Of a DNA stretch of 64,000 nt, positions 47,061 to 58,692 are shown piece by piece (the stretch's first letter is position 1; each line of letters starts with the position of its first letter). The translations under genes were made by a program, and so were the position numbers. The stretch is taken from positions 5,957,487-6,021,486 of the forward strand of contig JAGMWU010000028.1 in the NCBI GenBank assembly GCA_018697195.1. Direction: 5' to 3'. The stretch comes from Certhia americana (Eukaryota > Chordata > Aves > Passeriformes > Certhiidae). Under the pieces are notes generated by a model. That model saw only the letters and a program-made list of their open reading frames with translations. It ran no database searches and was not told the DNA's origin.

Positions 47061-48132
47061 TGTCATGCAGGTAGGAAGCAGTTAGCAGGGTTTTCAGACT
47101 TCAGTGAATTGCAAAGTGGGATGGCCAGGATAGGGCCAAAGGTTACTGTGACAGCTGAAACTGCCTTCCAAGGAGAAAGTTGGGCATGCTAGAGAAGTGC
47201 TGTACACCCAAAGCCCAGCCAGTCTCCATGGACACCTTCCAGCCAACAGCAGAATTGGTGCCTTTGTAGGGCTGCTCCTCCCAGGTTGCCAGCAGTGCCC
47301 CAAGGGTCAAATTAGTCCTTTTCCAGAGGTTAAGCCCATCCTTGGAGAACAAACACAACTCTTGAGATTTCATTTAGACTCAGATGTTTATTTTAGTTTC
47401 TAAGTCGTGGTGGGTAAATTCTACATTTGTCATTACAACCAACATAATGTGTTTTATTTATTTTACTACACAGCAAATTAGACGTAATGCTCAACAGTGC
47501 CAGTACCTCTTGCACATCACTTCCAGCTTTGACTCATAGATTCCAGTGTGGTGTTGACTCCAACCATCAGAAGACCTAAGTCTTCCCACAGATTCTTCCC
47601 ACTGTTCCCAGTCACAGCATATCCTAGTGGCAGAGAGATCTGGTATCCCAGGACAAACACTGAGGGAATTGTCCCCTGATCCTCTCTGCACCTTAGGGCA
47701 AGGGGGCCCAGAGAAGCCCTTCATGGCCCCACACAACTGATGTTATTCATGTTTCTTGTCCTTCAAAGAATCCCATTGTTACCTAGAAAGGTAAGAAAAG
47801 TTACTCAGAGCCAAAGCCCCAGGGCTGAGCCCCTGGGAGAAGGAGCCCTCAGGAGATGGGGAGCAGCAGCACTGCCCTGTGCTGGGCACGGGGCACTTGG
47901 CAGGGAGGAGCCCCATGGCAGCAGTCATGGCTTGAGCTGGCTCTCAAGCAGGGAATATTCCTGCTACAGGAATGTGTGAGATTGTGTTTCCAGGCAGTGG
48001 CTGGATCAGCATGGTAAGAAAAACCTGTCTCCCATGTTAACGACCAAGTTCATTTGGCTTCAAAGTACACATAAACATGGTTGAGTTCCTACAGAAATGT
48101 TAATGAATGTTTTTGCCTTCTCTGTCTTTCAG

Positions 48133-48201
48133 GGATCTGAACTACAACGAGCTGCTGGAATTCCCCGGGGCTATCAGGACACTGGGCCGACTGCAGGAGC
48201 T
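48133..48201 (+). CDS. LGR6: LGR6 exon 7 (LRR8)
   Basis: This 69-bp exon encodes a 23-residue repeat, [23 protein letters not shown]. Acceptor is ctttcag ending at 48132; donor is GTGAGA at 48202; phase 2 on both sides. The one-codon-shorter repeat with an EFP..IRTL core is as expected for LGR family exon 7, so the length is not a deletion. The exon follows the 14.2-kb intron 6 and opens the compact 3' exon cluster. Confidence 0.95.
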
Positions 48202-49659
48202 GTGAGATTTTCCATTTATTCATTTTCAAAACCACTCCCTGTGGGAGACTGACCAATAAAGCATCATGTGTGCTCTGACTTGAAAAGAGCACTCAATCCA
48301 AGCCTTTTTTTTTCCTTCCCAGCTCTATCCACTGCATCAAAGCAGTTTATCCCCTCGATTTCTTTTCCATCAGCCCTAACCATCTCCCCATCAGCGTCCA
48401 CACCATGGCAGGGAGTGGGACTCTCTGCCAGCCTTAGAACAGGTTCCTCCTACGGTTCCTCCTACTTTTCCTCACTCTCCTGTGGCATCTCAGAGGCTCA
48501 AATTCCATCTGATCTCTGTCTGCTTCTGATGCCCATTCACCAGCTTGGGACCACAACCTGGATTTAGCTGTGTTTTTGTGAGGCCAGAGTTCCTGAAGGC
48601 CTTGGGCCACATCCTCTAATGTAAAGAAACTGTTTTATCTCCCTTAGGATAAATTTATAACAGGGAATTACCAAAGTTTATGACCATTTTAGTGGATAGC
48701 TCTCCTTCCTCTAACTGGTCAGCTTGGGAGACACAAAAAATAAGAAACCATCTCACTTATCATGCAGAGATAAGTGTGTAGGAGCCCCAGGGTGGGGTGA
48801 GTTGATGTGGGTCCACAGTTCCTGTGTCACACTGGTGCCAGGCTGGGGTGGGACAAAAGCAGCTGCTCTCATGTTTCTGGGAGCCTTGGAGTAAAAATCT
48901 GACACTATTTTCTTTACTGGAACAATTCTCATGAGATTTCTCTGTTCAGCTCAGATAGCATCATTATTCTCACCTTCAAAATGAGAATAAGATAGTAAAT
49001 CCCCTTGAGATGGTTTTTGAAATGCCTCTCACTAAAAAAGAGACATATTCCAAACAGTCATCAATTAATCACCTGCTCAGACTCCTCTGGGATAAACAGC
49101 CTGGGCATCACCCAGAGCTTGGTCTTAGTCATGGACACAGGAACTTGTGGCTGCCTTTGCTGTACCGGAGGTAGACTGTGGCCACAGAGCTCTCTTCTCC
49201 TGCAAAAGTTTGCTGATAGAAATTTTCTCAAGTTTAACCAAAAATATCCCAGCTAGAGCTACAAATCCTTTAAAGTCATGTGGGCTGATAATTGCTGGCA
49301 CACTCTGGTTGGCAGCTGTGGAGCTGTAATAGAAACCATCCATAAAAACTGTACTTCCTGGAGGATAGAAAACTTTGTATATGGCTTGTTTCTGTTTCCA
49401 GACCTGTAAAGTGTTAAACCTTTAGTTCTTGTACCCTCGGTGGGGTTGGTGGAGTCACATATGGAGCACCCACAGAGTAAATGCAGCAGATTTCATGCTG
49501 CCAAACCACAGACTCTGGTCACCTGCTAGGATGATGCTGCACCTGGGAAGGAGCCTATATCTCCTATCTGATTTATATTTTGAAGGCTCTCTGGCTTTAA
49601 AAGTGTTGAGGAAAGAAGGTTAATTTAATTAATATCAAGATATTTGTTTCTCCCAACAG
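48202..49659 (+). other. LGR6 intron 7 (1.46 kb)
   Basis: GTGAGA donor, cccaacag acceptor. I see no repeat family, RNA gene or open frame of note in it. Confidence 0.9.
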
Positions 49660-49731
49660 CGGTTTTCATAACAACAACATCAAAGCTATTCCAGAGAACG
49701 CATTTGTTGGGAATCCCCTCCTCCAAACAAT
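49660..49731 (+). CDS. LGR6: LGR6 exon 8 (LRR9)
   Basis: This 72-bp exon encodes [20 protein letters not shown] and the closing residues LQTI. Acceptor is cccaacag ending at 49659 and donor is GTAAGA at 49732. It ends in AT, completed by A of exon 9 to give ATA (Ile), where most neighbours use Leu. GFHNNNI is a hallmark strand of LGR4/5/6, and this exon is among the most conserved of the ectodomain. Confidence 0.96.
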
Positions 49732-50897
49732 GTAAGAAAATTAAATAATGTTTCCTACATCTTTATATTGCCCAGAAAGGGGTATTTCCTGAATGTTTTT
49801 AGTTGGGATTTCTGAAGCTGTCAAATGACAACAATCTGATATTTGCTATCCGTGTGCCAAAGCAGGCTGAAATTGCTTCTTCTTGGCTGCTTCTCAGAAT
49901 TGCTGTGGGTTCTCCTTTGCCTGCAGCTGACGTTTGCTGCATCACAGGCTGATAGCAAGGAAAGAGCAAAATACAGGTGGTCTGCATGGAAACTGCCTAA
50001 ACCCTGGCTGACATCTGCTGATGTTTATTCCTTGTGTTCAGGAAAGCTGCTGGCTTGCTACAGCAGCAGCTACACATGTCAGAGAGCTGGGATACCAAAT
50101 CTCTGTGTGTCTGCCCCAGACCTGGGGACACAAAGCTCTGCAGATAAACACACCCAGCTGTCATGTAATTTCTCTTCTGACCCAGGCACAGTTAGTTTGG
50201 GATACTTCTCTGCACCACACAGATATTTAAAATTGTGGCAAGTGAAAAAACCTCTGCTTGTCCAAACTGGACTTAAATTACAGAAATACCAGTATCTGGA
50301 AAGCCATGGTGACATGGGTGAAACCATTCACTGCTCCAGCCAGAACAACAAGCCTCATCCCCATCTCCTTTGCGCAGCATCCACAGTGATGCTGGGGGCC
50401 CACACACCCAGGATGTTCATCTCTCCATTGCATCTGCCCATCTAAAGTCTTTCACAGTGAGGAGGGGAGGGGGGAAGTGCTTCTTGTAGGAGGTGACTCA
50501 ACTCCTTCCATATCTCACTGGGTCCTAGAAGAGCTCACTTCTCTCCACCGACTGTGACAGGTGGGAAAGGTGCTGGTGGTGTGTGTGAGATCACAGGAGG
50601 TGTCCTCCAGTGCAAGTCCTCTCAGCAGGACTGAAGAAGGGCTTTATACCCTTCTGCCCATCTGGTTCAGCAGGATCCCAAAGAGCTCATTCAGAGCAGC
50701 AGGTTGCCTCAGTAGTACCAATGTCCAGGCAAAATAGGATAGTGGGAGAGCCTATGGTTACCTGGGAACAAGAGTTCTTCAAAGCACAGAAGCACCTCCT
50801 GCATGCCTTGCTGCTGATAACTTTGAGGCTCTTGACCTGTAACAGCATCTTCTCTTCATGTGCAGCAGACTCTGACCTGGTTTTTTTCCCATTGCAG
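49732..50897 (+). other. LGR6 intron 8 (1.17 kb)
   Basis: GTAAGA donor, cattgcag acceptor. A 200-codon open frame at 49843-50445 crosses most of it but has no recognisable domain and does not join exon 8 or 9 in frame. It is otherwise featureless. Confidence 0.9.
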
Positions 50898-50969
50898 ACA
50901 TTTTTATGACAATCCCATCCAGTTTGTTGGACAGTCTGCTTTCCAGTACTTGCCAAAGCTCCACACTCT
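50898..50969 (+). CDS. LGR6: LGR6 exon 9 (LRR10)
   Basis: This 72-bp exon encodes [20 protein letters not shown] followed by LHTL. Acceptor is cattgcag ending at 50897; donor is GTAAGT at 50970; phase 2 both sides. The [11 protein letters not shown] motif is diagnostic of the R-spondin receptor LGRs. Gln follows FVG here, where I recall Arg in mammalian LGR5 and LGR6; this is a conservative surface change, not a defect. Confidence 0.96.
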
Positions 50970-51999
50970 GTAAGTTCACCAAGCACATCCCCAGAGAGGT
51001 AACATCCAAGCTCCAAGCCCTGTGTACTGGGCACCTTTGTGGTCTCCTCCCTCCCTTTTTTCAAGAGCCCCTGTGCCAGCAGAGGACCATGAAGCCACTC
51101 TGTGTCAAACCCCAAAGGCTACTCCAAGGAGTAGACACAGTAGATGTTTTCTTCTGATAATAGGAAGGGTAATTTTGAAAAGGGCGTTTTGGAGGCAGAC
51201 ACTAATTCCTTCTCTCCACACAGCTGACAGGCACTGAGGCCTTCCAGGGTCTCCACAGCTGTGCCAGGAGCAGCAAAGACCTCACAAGTGCCACAGCTTT
51301 TGTTGCTGTTGCGTAATTGCCCAAACAGAACGACACTGAAGGCATCTGCTTTCCTCCACAAGATGAAGTGGAGGAACACGTCCCAGCACCATGGCACAAA
51401 TCATATTACTGGACAGCCAGCAGTGGCAATGCTTCCTTCACATGTTTGGCCTTAGGCCTGCTCCAGGGCCACCAGCACAGGCTGTGCACCACCTGAACCA
51501 CAACAGCTGCCCCACATTGGCTTTTCAGCCAACCTGTTGTGGCACAGCACTAAAAATACTGAGGCAGAGGCAACCTCATAAATCTCTATTTATAAGCCTC
51601 ACCCAGGCACATAAATCATTCAAATAGCCCTACATTCTTTAGATCCAAATGCATAGACCCAGGAAGGCTTGGGTGGGATGCCCTGCTTACATTCCCCATG
51701 GTAATTGTTTGGGGTTTTTTTATTTAATTTGGGTAGAGATCGTGCCAAGAATGTCAGTGGCTGGGAGAGGCTTTGAGCTTGCCAAGTCTCCTTGCACAGA
51801 AGTGCCCAGCTCCATCTCGCTGTATCCACACAGCACAAGGCGTCTGCTTCAGCCACAGGGACACGCTGGGTCTGGGCCTTGATCACATCTGGGTGTGAAG
51901 AAGCAGATTTGCCACCATGGCTGATGGGTCTGGAACTTTGGGCAGTTACATTTGCCCTAGGTCCTCTGCCCACCTCACTTCTGTCTCATTTCTCTGCAG
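50970..51999 (+). other. LGR6 intron 9 (1.03 kb)
   Basis: GTAAGT donor, ctctgcag acceptor. No repeat or RNA gene recognised. Confidence 0.9.
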
Positions 52000-52068
52000 G
52001 TCACTCAATGGAGCAACGGATATCAGGGAATTCCCAGACCTCAAAGGCACCACCAGCCTAGAAGTTTT
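52000..52068 (+). CDS. LGR6: LGR6 exon 10 (LRR11)
   Basis: This 69-bp exon encodes a 23-residue irregular repeat, [20 protein letters not shown] with EVL. Acceptor is ctctgcag ending at 51999 and donor is GTGAGT at 52069. The last two bases TT join G of exon 11 to give TTG (Leu). The consensus LRR asparagine is displaced (SLNGATDI), as in other LGR family members, so this is a family trait rather than decay. [12 protein letters not shown] is a close match to mammalian LGR6. Confidence 0.95.
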
Positions 52069-52990
52069 GTGAGTGCCACCTCTCTCCCTTTTACCCTGCT
52101 AGCTGTGCTCTTCCTCCTCCAAGGCGGTCCGGGCTGTTTCAGTGAGGACAACTTTTCCAGTGCTGTGCAGTATTCACCTCTGCTTCTCCCTGGTCTCTCA
52201 CCCTTCTGCTTTGTTTCACCCCTGTGGCTCCTGAACGCAGCTTTCCTCCCTGTGAGTGGCTCTCTCGGTACTCTTGAGTGTGCTCTGGTCTTTTGTTTGT
52301 TTGTTTGTTTTTTCCTTCCTTATTCCTTCCTTCCTTCCCTCCTGCATCTGTGAAGGCGTGAACCTCTGAGTGCAGTGCTTCTGCTGTGCCCCAGTGTGTC
52401 TGCCCATAGTGGAACCAGCACCGTGGTGCAGTTCAGGAAACATGTGCCACCCAGGCTGGGGCTCCTGCTCTGGTCCCCTCCTTGTCCCCCCATGGCCTTG
52501 GAGGATACGCTGCCTCTGACCACACACTGTTCCCCATGCTGAGCCCAAACTGGGAGCACCCCTGGCCATTGTGTGGCCTGGCTCTGCCATATCTTGGGGA
52601 CACAGGGACACACCATCCATCCCTCATACACAGGCTTCTAAGGCAGTCCTGTCTCCAGGCCTGTCCAGCCTGGACAACGGGAACAGGGATGGCAGAGCAT
52701 GCTACAGAGGGCACTGCCACCTGTCCCCAACAAGGTCAAGGACAGCTGTGAATTCAGTACTCAGCAGTGGCCCAGAACTCTTTACAGGCACATTCACCTT
52801 GGCCGGGTCCAGCAGCAGTGCCTGTTACCAAAACTGCTGGGCAGTTTTTTATCGTCCCCAAGTATTTTATTGTACTAGTGATATTGTGTCTCCTGGCATT
52901 CTCTAGGACTGTTAGCTGGGTTTCTGTGTCACAGAGTTTAGGTGCTAGCTGTCAGCAACATCATTTCTTCTCTCTTCTCCATCCCTCTAG
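52069..52990 (+). other. LGR6 intron 10 (0.92 kb)
   Basis: GTGAGT donor, ccctctag acceptor. It holds a low-complexity TTTG/TTCC tract at 52290-52342 and nothing else recognisable. Confidence 0.9.
52290..52342. repeat. Compound (TTTG)n / (TTCC)n tract
   Basis: TTTGTTTGTTTGTTTG followed by a T run, then imperfect CCTT/TTCC units. A simple compound microsatellite. Confidence 0.9.
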
Positions 52991-53062
52991 GACCTTGACC
53001 CGGGCAGGCATCCATTTCCTCCCCAGAAGGATGTGCCAGCAGCTGCCCAGCCTCCGAGTCCT
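52991..53062 (+). CDS. LGR6: LGR6 exon 11 (LRR12)
   Basis: This 72-bp exon encodes TLTRAGIHFLPRRMCQQLPS with LRVL. Acceptor is ccctctag ending at 52990 and donor is GTGAGT at 53063, phase 2 both sides. TLTRAGI distinguishes LGR6 from LGR5, which I recall as TLTGA at this place. The Cys in MCQQLP is shared with the family. Confidence 0.95.
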
Positions 53063-56000
53063 GTGAGTAACTTGTGTCTCTGTCCTGCCTGGTCTTTAAA
53101 AAATGCCCTCAGGAACTGGGCTTTCCTTTTATCTAGCTCAGGGAAAGGACCAGCTGTGGAAGATCATCCTGTGGTTCTTGTTCCCATCATCTCTTCCATG
53201 AAGAAATCACCACCTTCTTAACATTGCTTTGAGCTCTTGCTTATTCTTCAGCTTCCTGCTACATCCCAGCATGATGCTCTGGTCCCAGGGCTGCAGTCAG
53301 GCACATCCTCCTTGCTCAGCACCAGTAGGAACTGTCCCGCCCATGCAAGGGGAGTAGAGAGGATATAAAAGGACATGGGTAAGAATGGCCACAGCATTTC
53401 ACAGCTCCCAGTTGAAGCTCTTAGCCCAAAAACAAGGGGGAAAACACCTTCACCCTCTGCCCCAGCCTTGGCTGATTGCAGTTGGAGTTCCAACAACTGT
53501 CATAATCTGGAGGAAGGATCCTGGTCATATCCCAGGAGGGATCAGGTCTGACCTGATGGAGACTTGTGAGGCCACAAGGCCACATTTCCTCATGTGGGGC
53601 AGCACAGCCAGATCAGGGTTTTGCCCAGTCTCAGTGTTTCTTTGGTGCTGCCTGCTTGGCCAGGCAGTGAATGATGCTGGGGGGGTCATGCTTTCTCCTT
53701 TAGAAAGGTTCTTCATCATCTCAGGAATCACACCCCTAGTTCCTGAGATCCTCAACTATGTTTGCAGTCAAAGACATCCTCAGGAAATGAGTCATGAGCC
53801 AGATTTATACAAGTTTGGAGCCTTAGGGCAACAACAGGCTTGCCTCTCATCAGTCTTTATACAAGCAAGCTGAAAAAGAAAACAAGTTTTTTCCAGGAAA
53901 GCAACAGGAGTGAATTCTTGATCACGGAAATTGGAAACAAGAGTAAAACATAAAAATAAAAGAAGACAATTTGTAACTTAGGAGATTACTGGTTTTTGAT
54001 TCCAGATGTCCCTGTAGGGGAGATCTCACATCTTTAGACATCTGGACCAATTCAATGGATGACTTGCTATGAAAATGCAGCCTTTGGACTGGCCCAGGCT
54101 GTTGGGTCCCAAAACTTTGTTTATATTTGCAAGTTATCAGACTGCAAACCCTCACAGCAGAGCCTGTTCTTTATGCCTACCCCCCACCATGTGGGAGAGT
54201 TTGATTGGGACACACCACCCTGCTCCTTTTCCCTAGAGAACATTTATGACATTAATTGCATTGATGTCAAGGTTTGGAGAGAGAGTATATGGGCCAATGT
54301 TAGTGCATGTTTATCTCTTTGCCTTTGGACCCCCATCCCCACAGACCCAGTGGTTCTCTGCCTGTCTCTTGGCAGCCACAGGAGCTATGACTGTGACACA
54401 TCTGACCATAGATGACACAGTTAAAGCTGCACTTCTGGCCTCACACCATGGTGTGGATTCTCTGCAAGGATCCTGCACAGGGACTGCAGAGCCACTGCAG
54501 GGGCAGAGGGTCATGGCCATCCTGGGATGCCACCCATGCTGAGCCCAGCACACACAGGCAGGGCAGCCTTTGGCATCAACCTGGCATCATCCTGATGCTT
54601 TCATGCAGAGCTCCTGCTCAGGGCACAGATTTCATGTAATCATGGTACATCCTGAGGTGGAAGGAACCCACAAAGATCACTGAGTCCAGCTCCTGGCTCT
54701 GCATAGAACAACCCAACAATCTCACCTTGTGCCTGACAGAGTTGTCCAAATGCTGCTTGAGATCTGGAAGATTTTTTTTTCTTCTCAAGCAGAAATAGGT
54801 GAAAGTCCCTGGGCAGAGCTGAAGTCCCTCGATGCCATCAGCACCTTCATCCTGGAAGTTCCCAACAGAGCAATGAGGCACTGAGGCTGCTCTGTTTGTA
54901 GATTCTGGGCTGCACCTGGTTACCGTCACTCTGGAGGAACCAGAAATAACTCCTAGGGCTGGTTCTTCCCCATTACTGTTAGTTAAGCTACAGTCATGTC
55001 AAGCCCAATGGATTGACACAGGGCCCAAGGAAAAGTAACTGATACTAAGGCTCTTTCTCTATCCTGGGTGACAGCCACCAGAGCCAAGCACAAACCTTTT
55101 GCTTGCTTTTCTCTCCCTCCTCCTCTCCACCATGGAAAACTGGTGGTGAGTGGGTTGGCAAAAAATAAAAAATAATTGAAATATTTTAGGAGCATTCTAT
55201 TGGCAGAAAGATGGAAACCAAGTTTGGAAAGTCTGCAGAGAAACCACATACAAAACTTTACCCTGGGGCAAATTTCCCTTGAACAACCACAAATCCAGTC
55301 TCTGCTGGTAGGGGAAAGAGCTGGGTTTAAACATTGCTCCTTACCCAGCCTGTTTCAGCTTCAGTAAATTCTCATTAATCTTAATGTGCCAGGGTGGGTT
55401 TTCCTCTGACTATCAAGCCACTCTACTCTAAATGCTAACATGACACTGGGCCATGAACCAGTGAGAAGAGGAGTTTGCTGCAAATTGCTTTTGAGTGACA
55501 GCACTTAAAAGAACAAGGACCAGAGGTTTTCAAAGCCTGGAATGTCCTAAACCAAATCCCTGTTTATGCCACAACCCCTTCCCTAACCTTGGGAGAAAGC
55601 CAGGAAAGGCTGAATGGAGAGCAGGCAATGGGCAGTGGGGTTGCTGTGCCAGGAGAGAGGAGAGAAGACAGCTTATGAAAACCTCCCCAGGTTCTGCAGC
55701 ACATCTGCATCTTCTGTGAGCTCTGGCAGAAATCTCTGTGCTGTGCCCACAGAAAGCAGGGCTGTGCATGGCAGAAGTGGCACGGGAGAGTTTCACAGGT
55801 GACTCAAGGCTTGGGAGGACATGCCCACCCCAGTTATACAAGCAGCTCCATCAGCCCACAAGTTGTGCTGCAGGGAGCTGGGCTGGGGGTGGGCGAGTAG
55901 GTAAACCATGGGACAACCCTCACCTTGCACAGAGACACCCAGAGCCAGCATCAGGTGCAGTGGATTCCACTCACAGGGGTTAGCAAAAGTGGAGCAGTGC

Positions 56001-56109
56001 AGAATGAAGTGAGGTCACCTCGCTCTCCAGCAGTACTGCCTTCCAAGGGAGGGCTCAGGGGCACTGGTTTCTGATGTCCCCACATTCCCGTACTTGCCTT
56101 TCCCTGCAG
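53063..56109 (+). other. LGR6 intron 11 (3.05 kb)
   Basis: GTGAGT donor, ccctgcag acceptor. It contains one CR1 fragment at 54.6-54.8 kb. The rest has no identifiable feature. Confidence 0.9.
54637..54775 (-). mobile_element. CR1 LINE fragment
   Basis: Starts TAATCATGGTACATCCTGAG, then TGAGTCCAGCTCCTGGCTCT, CAACCCAACAATCTCACCTT and GTGCCTGACAGAGTTGTCCA, the pattern of a CR1 subfamily with the caacaatcccaccatgtgcctgagagc block. Minus strand, antisense to LGR6; the far end is uncertain. Confidence 0.8.
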
Positions 56110-56175
56110 GGAGCTGTCACACAATCAAATCGAAGAGCTGCCCAGTTTCCATCGGTGCCAGCAGCTGGAGGAGCT
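56110..56175 (+). CDS. LGR6: LGR6 exon 12 (LRR13)
   Basis: This 66-bp exon encodes a 22-residue repeat, ELSHNQIEELPSFHRCQQLE with EL. Acceptor is ccctgcag ending at 56109; donor is GTGAGT at 56176. The CT at its end is closed by T of exon 13 (CTT, Leu). The short repeat with a conserved Cys (HRCQ) matches family exon 12, which is two codons shorter than the 24-residue unit. Confidence 0.95.
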
Positions 56176-58620
56176 GTGAGTATGGAGATATCCTTGTTTG
56201 TGCTATGCTCTGGGGAAAAGGGGCTGCTTGGAGGAGAGGGGCAGTTCCCACACACTGAACTCCCTAAGCACTGAGAAAGTTGGGCATTGTAACTCACCAT
56301 TTGGAGTGCAAATGGACCAGAGCTGCACTCTTTGCCCCTGTGCACATACAGAATAAAAATACATTCCCTGTGCATAGGATCTTAATTCAGTCAGGTCCTT
56401 TCAGAGGTCCCAGACACATCCAAGAGAAGTAGAATGTGACAGCACTGAATTCACTTCATTAACTCCAGTGCCACTATGAGCTAATCAAGATGGGCTTCAT
56501 GTCCACTATAAATGTCTTCTGCTTCAAGGAGGAGCACCATGCCGTGGGCACAAGCAGCTCTCATCCAACCTGCCCTGGCCAGCCCCTCCTGAGAGAAGGG
56601 GGATTCTTTCCTCAGGGGCAGCTCTTGAACTGCCTTCTCTCCAGGCCCTGGGAGGCACCACTGTCACTCTGAGACAAAGTTATTCACATTCAGCTTGAAG
56701 TGTCTGGAGATCTGGCCCCACTTCAAATAGAACACAGGTTCTTGGCCTTTTTGAGAAAAACTGTTAAAAAAAATAATTAAGATAGACTTCATGATTTTTT
56801 ACCTAATTCTGCTGCCTGGAAGAACAGATGTATGGGAGCAGCATCCCCATTAAAAAAAAAAAAAAGCCAGGAAAGGTTGTCCCTGCTCTCTGTAGCACTC
56901 CAGCCTGGATAGTCAGACCAGCTCATCCAGCCTTAGCAAACTGGACATTAGAACACTGTGAAACTACATGGAAATGGGAGTACACAGCCCCTGCTGCTTT
57001 TTATGGCAGCTGTGAGAGTACCCCCAGGAAAACATCTGAAAAAAATAGAAAGTGTACCAAAAAAAAAGACAAATGTTCAGAATTTCAAACCTGTAGTTTC
57101 ACATATTCTGCCTAAGTTCCTTCTTACAAAATTTTATAATCAGCCAAATTCAGACTTAATATAAAATCACACTAAATCCCAGTTTCTGGCTACTGAAGTC
57201 AAATAGATTATACCTATATACCTTAAGTTAATATATTTATTATTTGTGATTATTTTTTATTAAGGGACCAAAATGAGTATTTAATCCCAAAGTTATTGTC
57301 CTGTAAGCCCCATCCCCACCAAGCATCAGCATTCCTGATGGTTTTAAACAAGTCTGGTGGTGCCTGGTGGTACAAGCTGGCACACAAACAGCTCAGGTGT
57401 GCCCTCACTCTGCTGTAACTGCCCGTGTACAGACCTTTACTGCACCACACAAGTGATCCCTCACAGTAAAAACCCTAAATTATTTTTCTCAACCTTACTC
57501 CAATACCCCTTCGCCCTTACTCCACCTCTTCCATTCAGTGAGACCCCCAAATTTGTGCCCAGATCTTCCAGCAGCCACCACGTGAAATCTTGGCAAGAGG
57601 TAGAAGCAATGGTTAAGTGGGGCACCAAGGAAGAAGCTCAAGTGCCCACCTTTGGAACAGGAGCCTGTGGCCAAGTGCCAGCTGAGACATTACAGCCAGC
57701 ACAGGATGGTCCTTGTGTGAGAGGAGCCAAGATAATTTCTGGGTCTAAAGGCAGGTTAACGACCTGAAAAATGCCCAGGGAGCTGCTGTAGGTGGAGCAC
57801 CAGGCAGTGTCTGTCTCCCCTTGCAGAAAGTCATAGACGGGGGACACTGCTTCTGCAGGTCTGAGAATTCTGGGAGTTCATGATGGGCATTCTGCAGGAA
57901 ATTTAATGAGTATTCACCACTGTTTCACATGGGGAAAACAAAATTGAGGAACAGAAACTTTCCCACAAGGTGCATGGTTGGAGCATTCAGGATTTCTCGA
58001 GCATGTGTGTGTAGGTCACTCAGCAGAGTCGGTGTGAACTCTCACCCTGCTCTTTCCCCTTCCCCAGGAGTTGCAAAGGAGATATGGAGGGCTGAGGCAC
58101 TTCATGTGCAGATGTGGACAGTGGGTTCTACAAGACCTCAAGATTTTTCTTGATGAAACACTGGGTTACCTTCACCCCTCAAACTTTCATCCTCACCAAG
58201 GCAAAGGGCAGTGCCACATGGTCCTTCCTGAAGGGTCACACAGAGCTAGTTCCTGGTCGCTGGCTCCAAGCTCTCAGCTTTTCTTCTGGAAAAAGCAGTT
58301 CAGAGGCTTAGGGCAGAGCTAAGTAGGAAACCAGTGTGAATTTGGGGTTAACAGGTCACCTTTGGCCACTGCACATCAACAGTTCTCTACTGAGTCACGA
58401 TGGCATCAAAAGCAGAGGCTGTCTGAGCCCTGGAGCTGCCTCTAGGAGAGAATGGCTTTGACATATTTTGCTGCTGATCATATTTAACTCTTGCGATAAG
58501 AGTGGGTCTTCCAAGCACAGCAACTTCCCCTGTGACAGTATGCTGCACTGGAACAAAGATCTCCATAATGTAAGAATGCTGCCTCCAGCTCTCTTCTCAA
58601 ACCAGTTTCTGTTTTTCCAG
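56176..58620 (+). other. LGR6 intron 12 (2.45 kb)
   Basis: GTGAGT donor, tttttccag acceptor. It has an A run near 56851-56865 and an AT-rich segment at 57.1-57.3 kb. No repeat family or gene was recognised. Confidence 0.9.
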
Positions 58621-58692
58621 TGGCCTCCAGCACAACAAGATCCATGAGATTAGAGCAGACACCTTCCTGCAGCTGTTGGCCCTGCGCTCCAT
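58621..58692 (+). CDS. LGR6: LGR6 exon 13 (LRR14), GC donor
   Basis: This 72-bp exon encodes GLQHNKIHEIRADTFLQLLA with LRS and two bases of an Ile codon. The acceptor is tttttccag ending at 58620. Keeping the 72-bp unit and the phase-2 junction places the donor at 58693, where the sequence is GCAAGT, not GTAAGT. The AT at the exon end joins A of exon 14 to give ATA (Ile). The nearest GT (58697) would add 4 bases and break the frame. The exon is therefore best read as the left side of a GC-AG intron. GLQHN and ADTF.QL match LGR6. Confidence 0.92.

Larger units (their letters stand above)
33908..48132 (+). other. LGR6 intron 6 (14.2 kb)
   Basis: GTGAGT donor, ctttcag acceptor. It contains sense-oriented CR1 fragments at 34.5, 38.0 and 42.6 kb, a (GT)n microsatellite at 38.7 kb, a 103-bp perfect direct repeat at 39.5 and 40.8 kb, a poly-A tract at 40.1 kb and a purine-rich tract at 44.5 kb. 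Several open frames of about 200 codons occur at 35.3-37.3 kb, and one of 277 codons is antisense at 41.0-41.9 kb. None shows a recognisable domain. Confidence 0.85.
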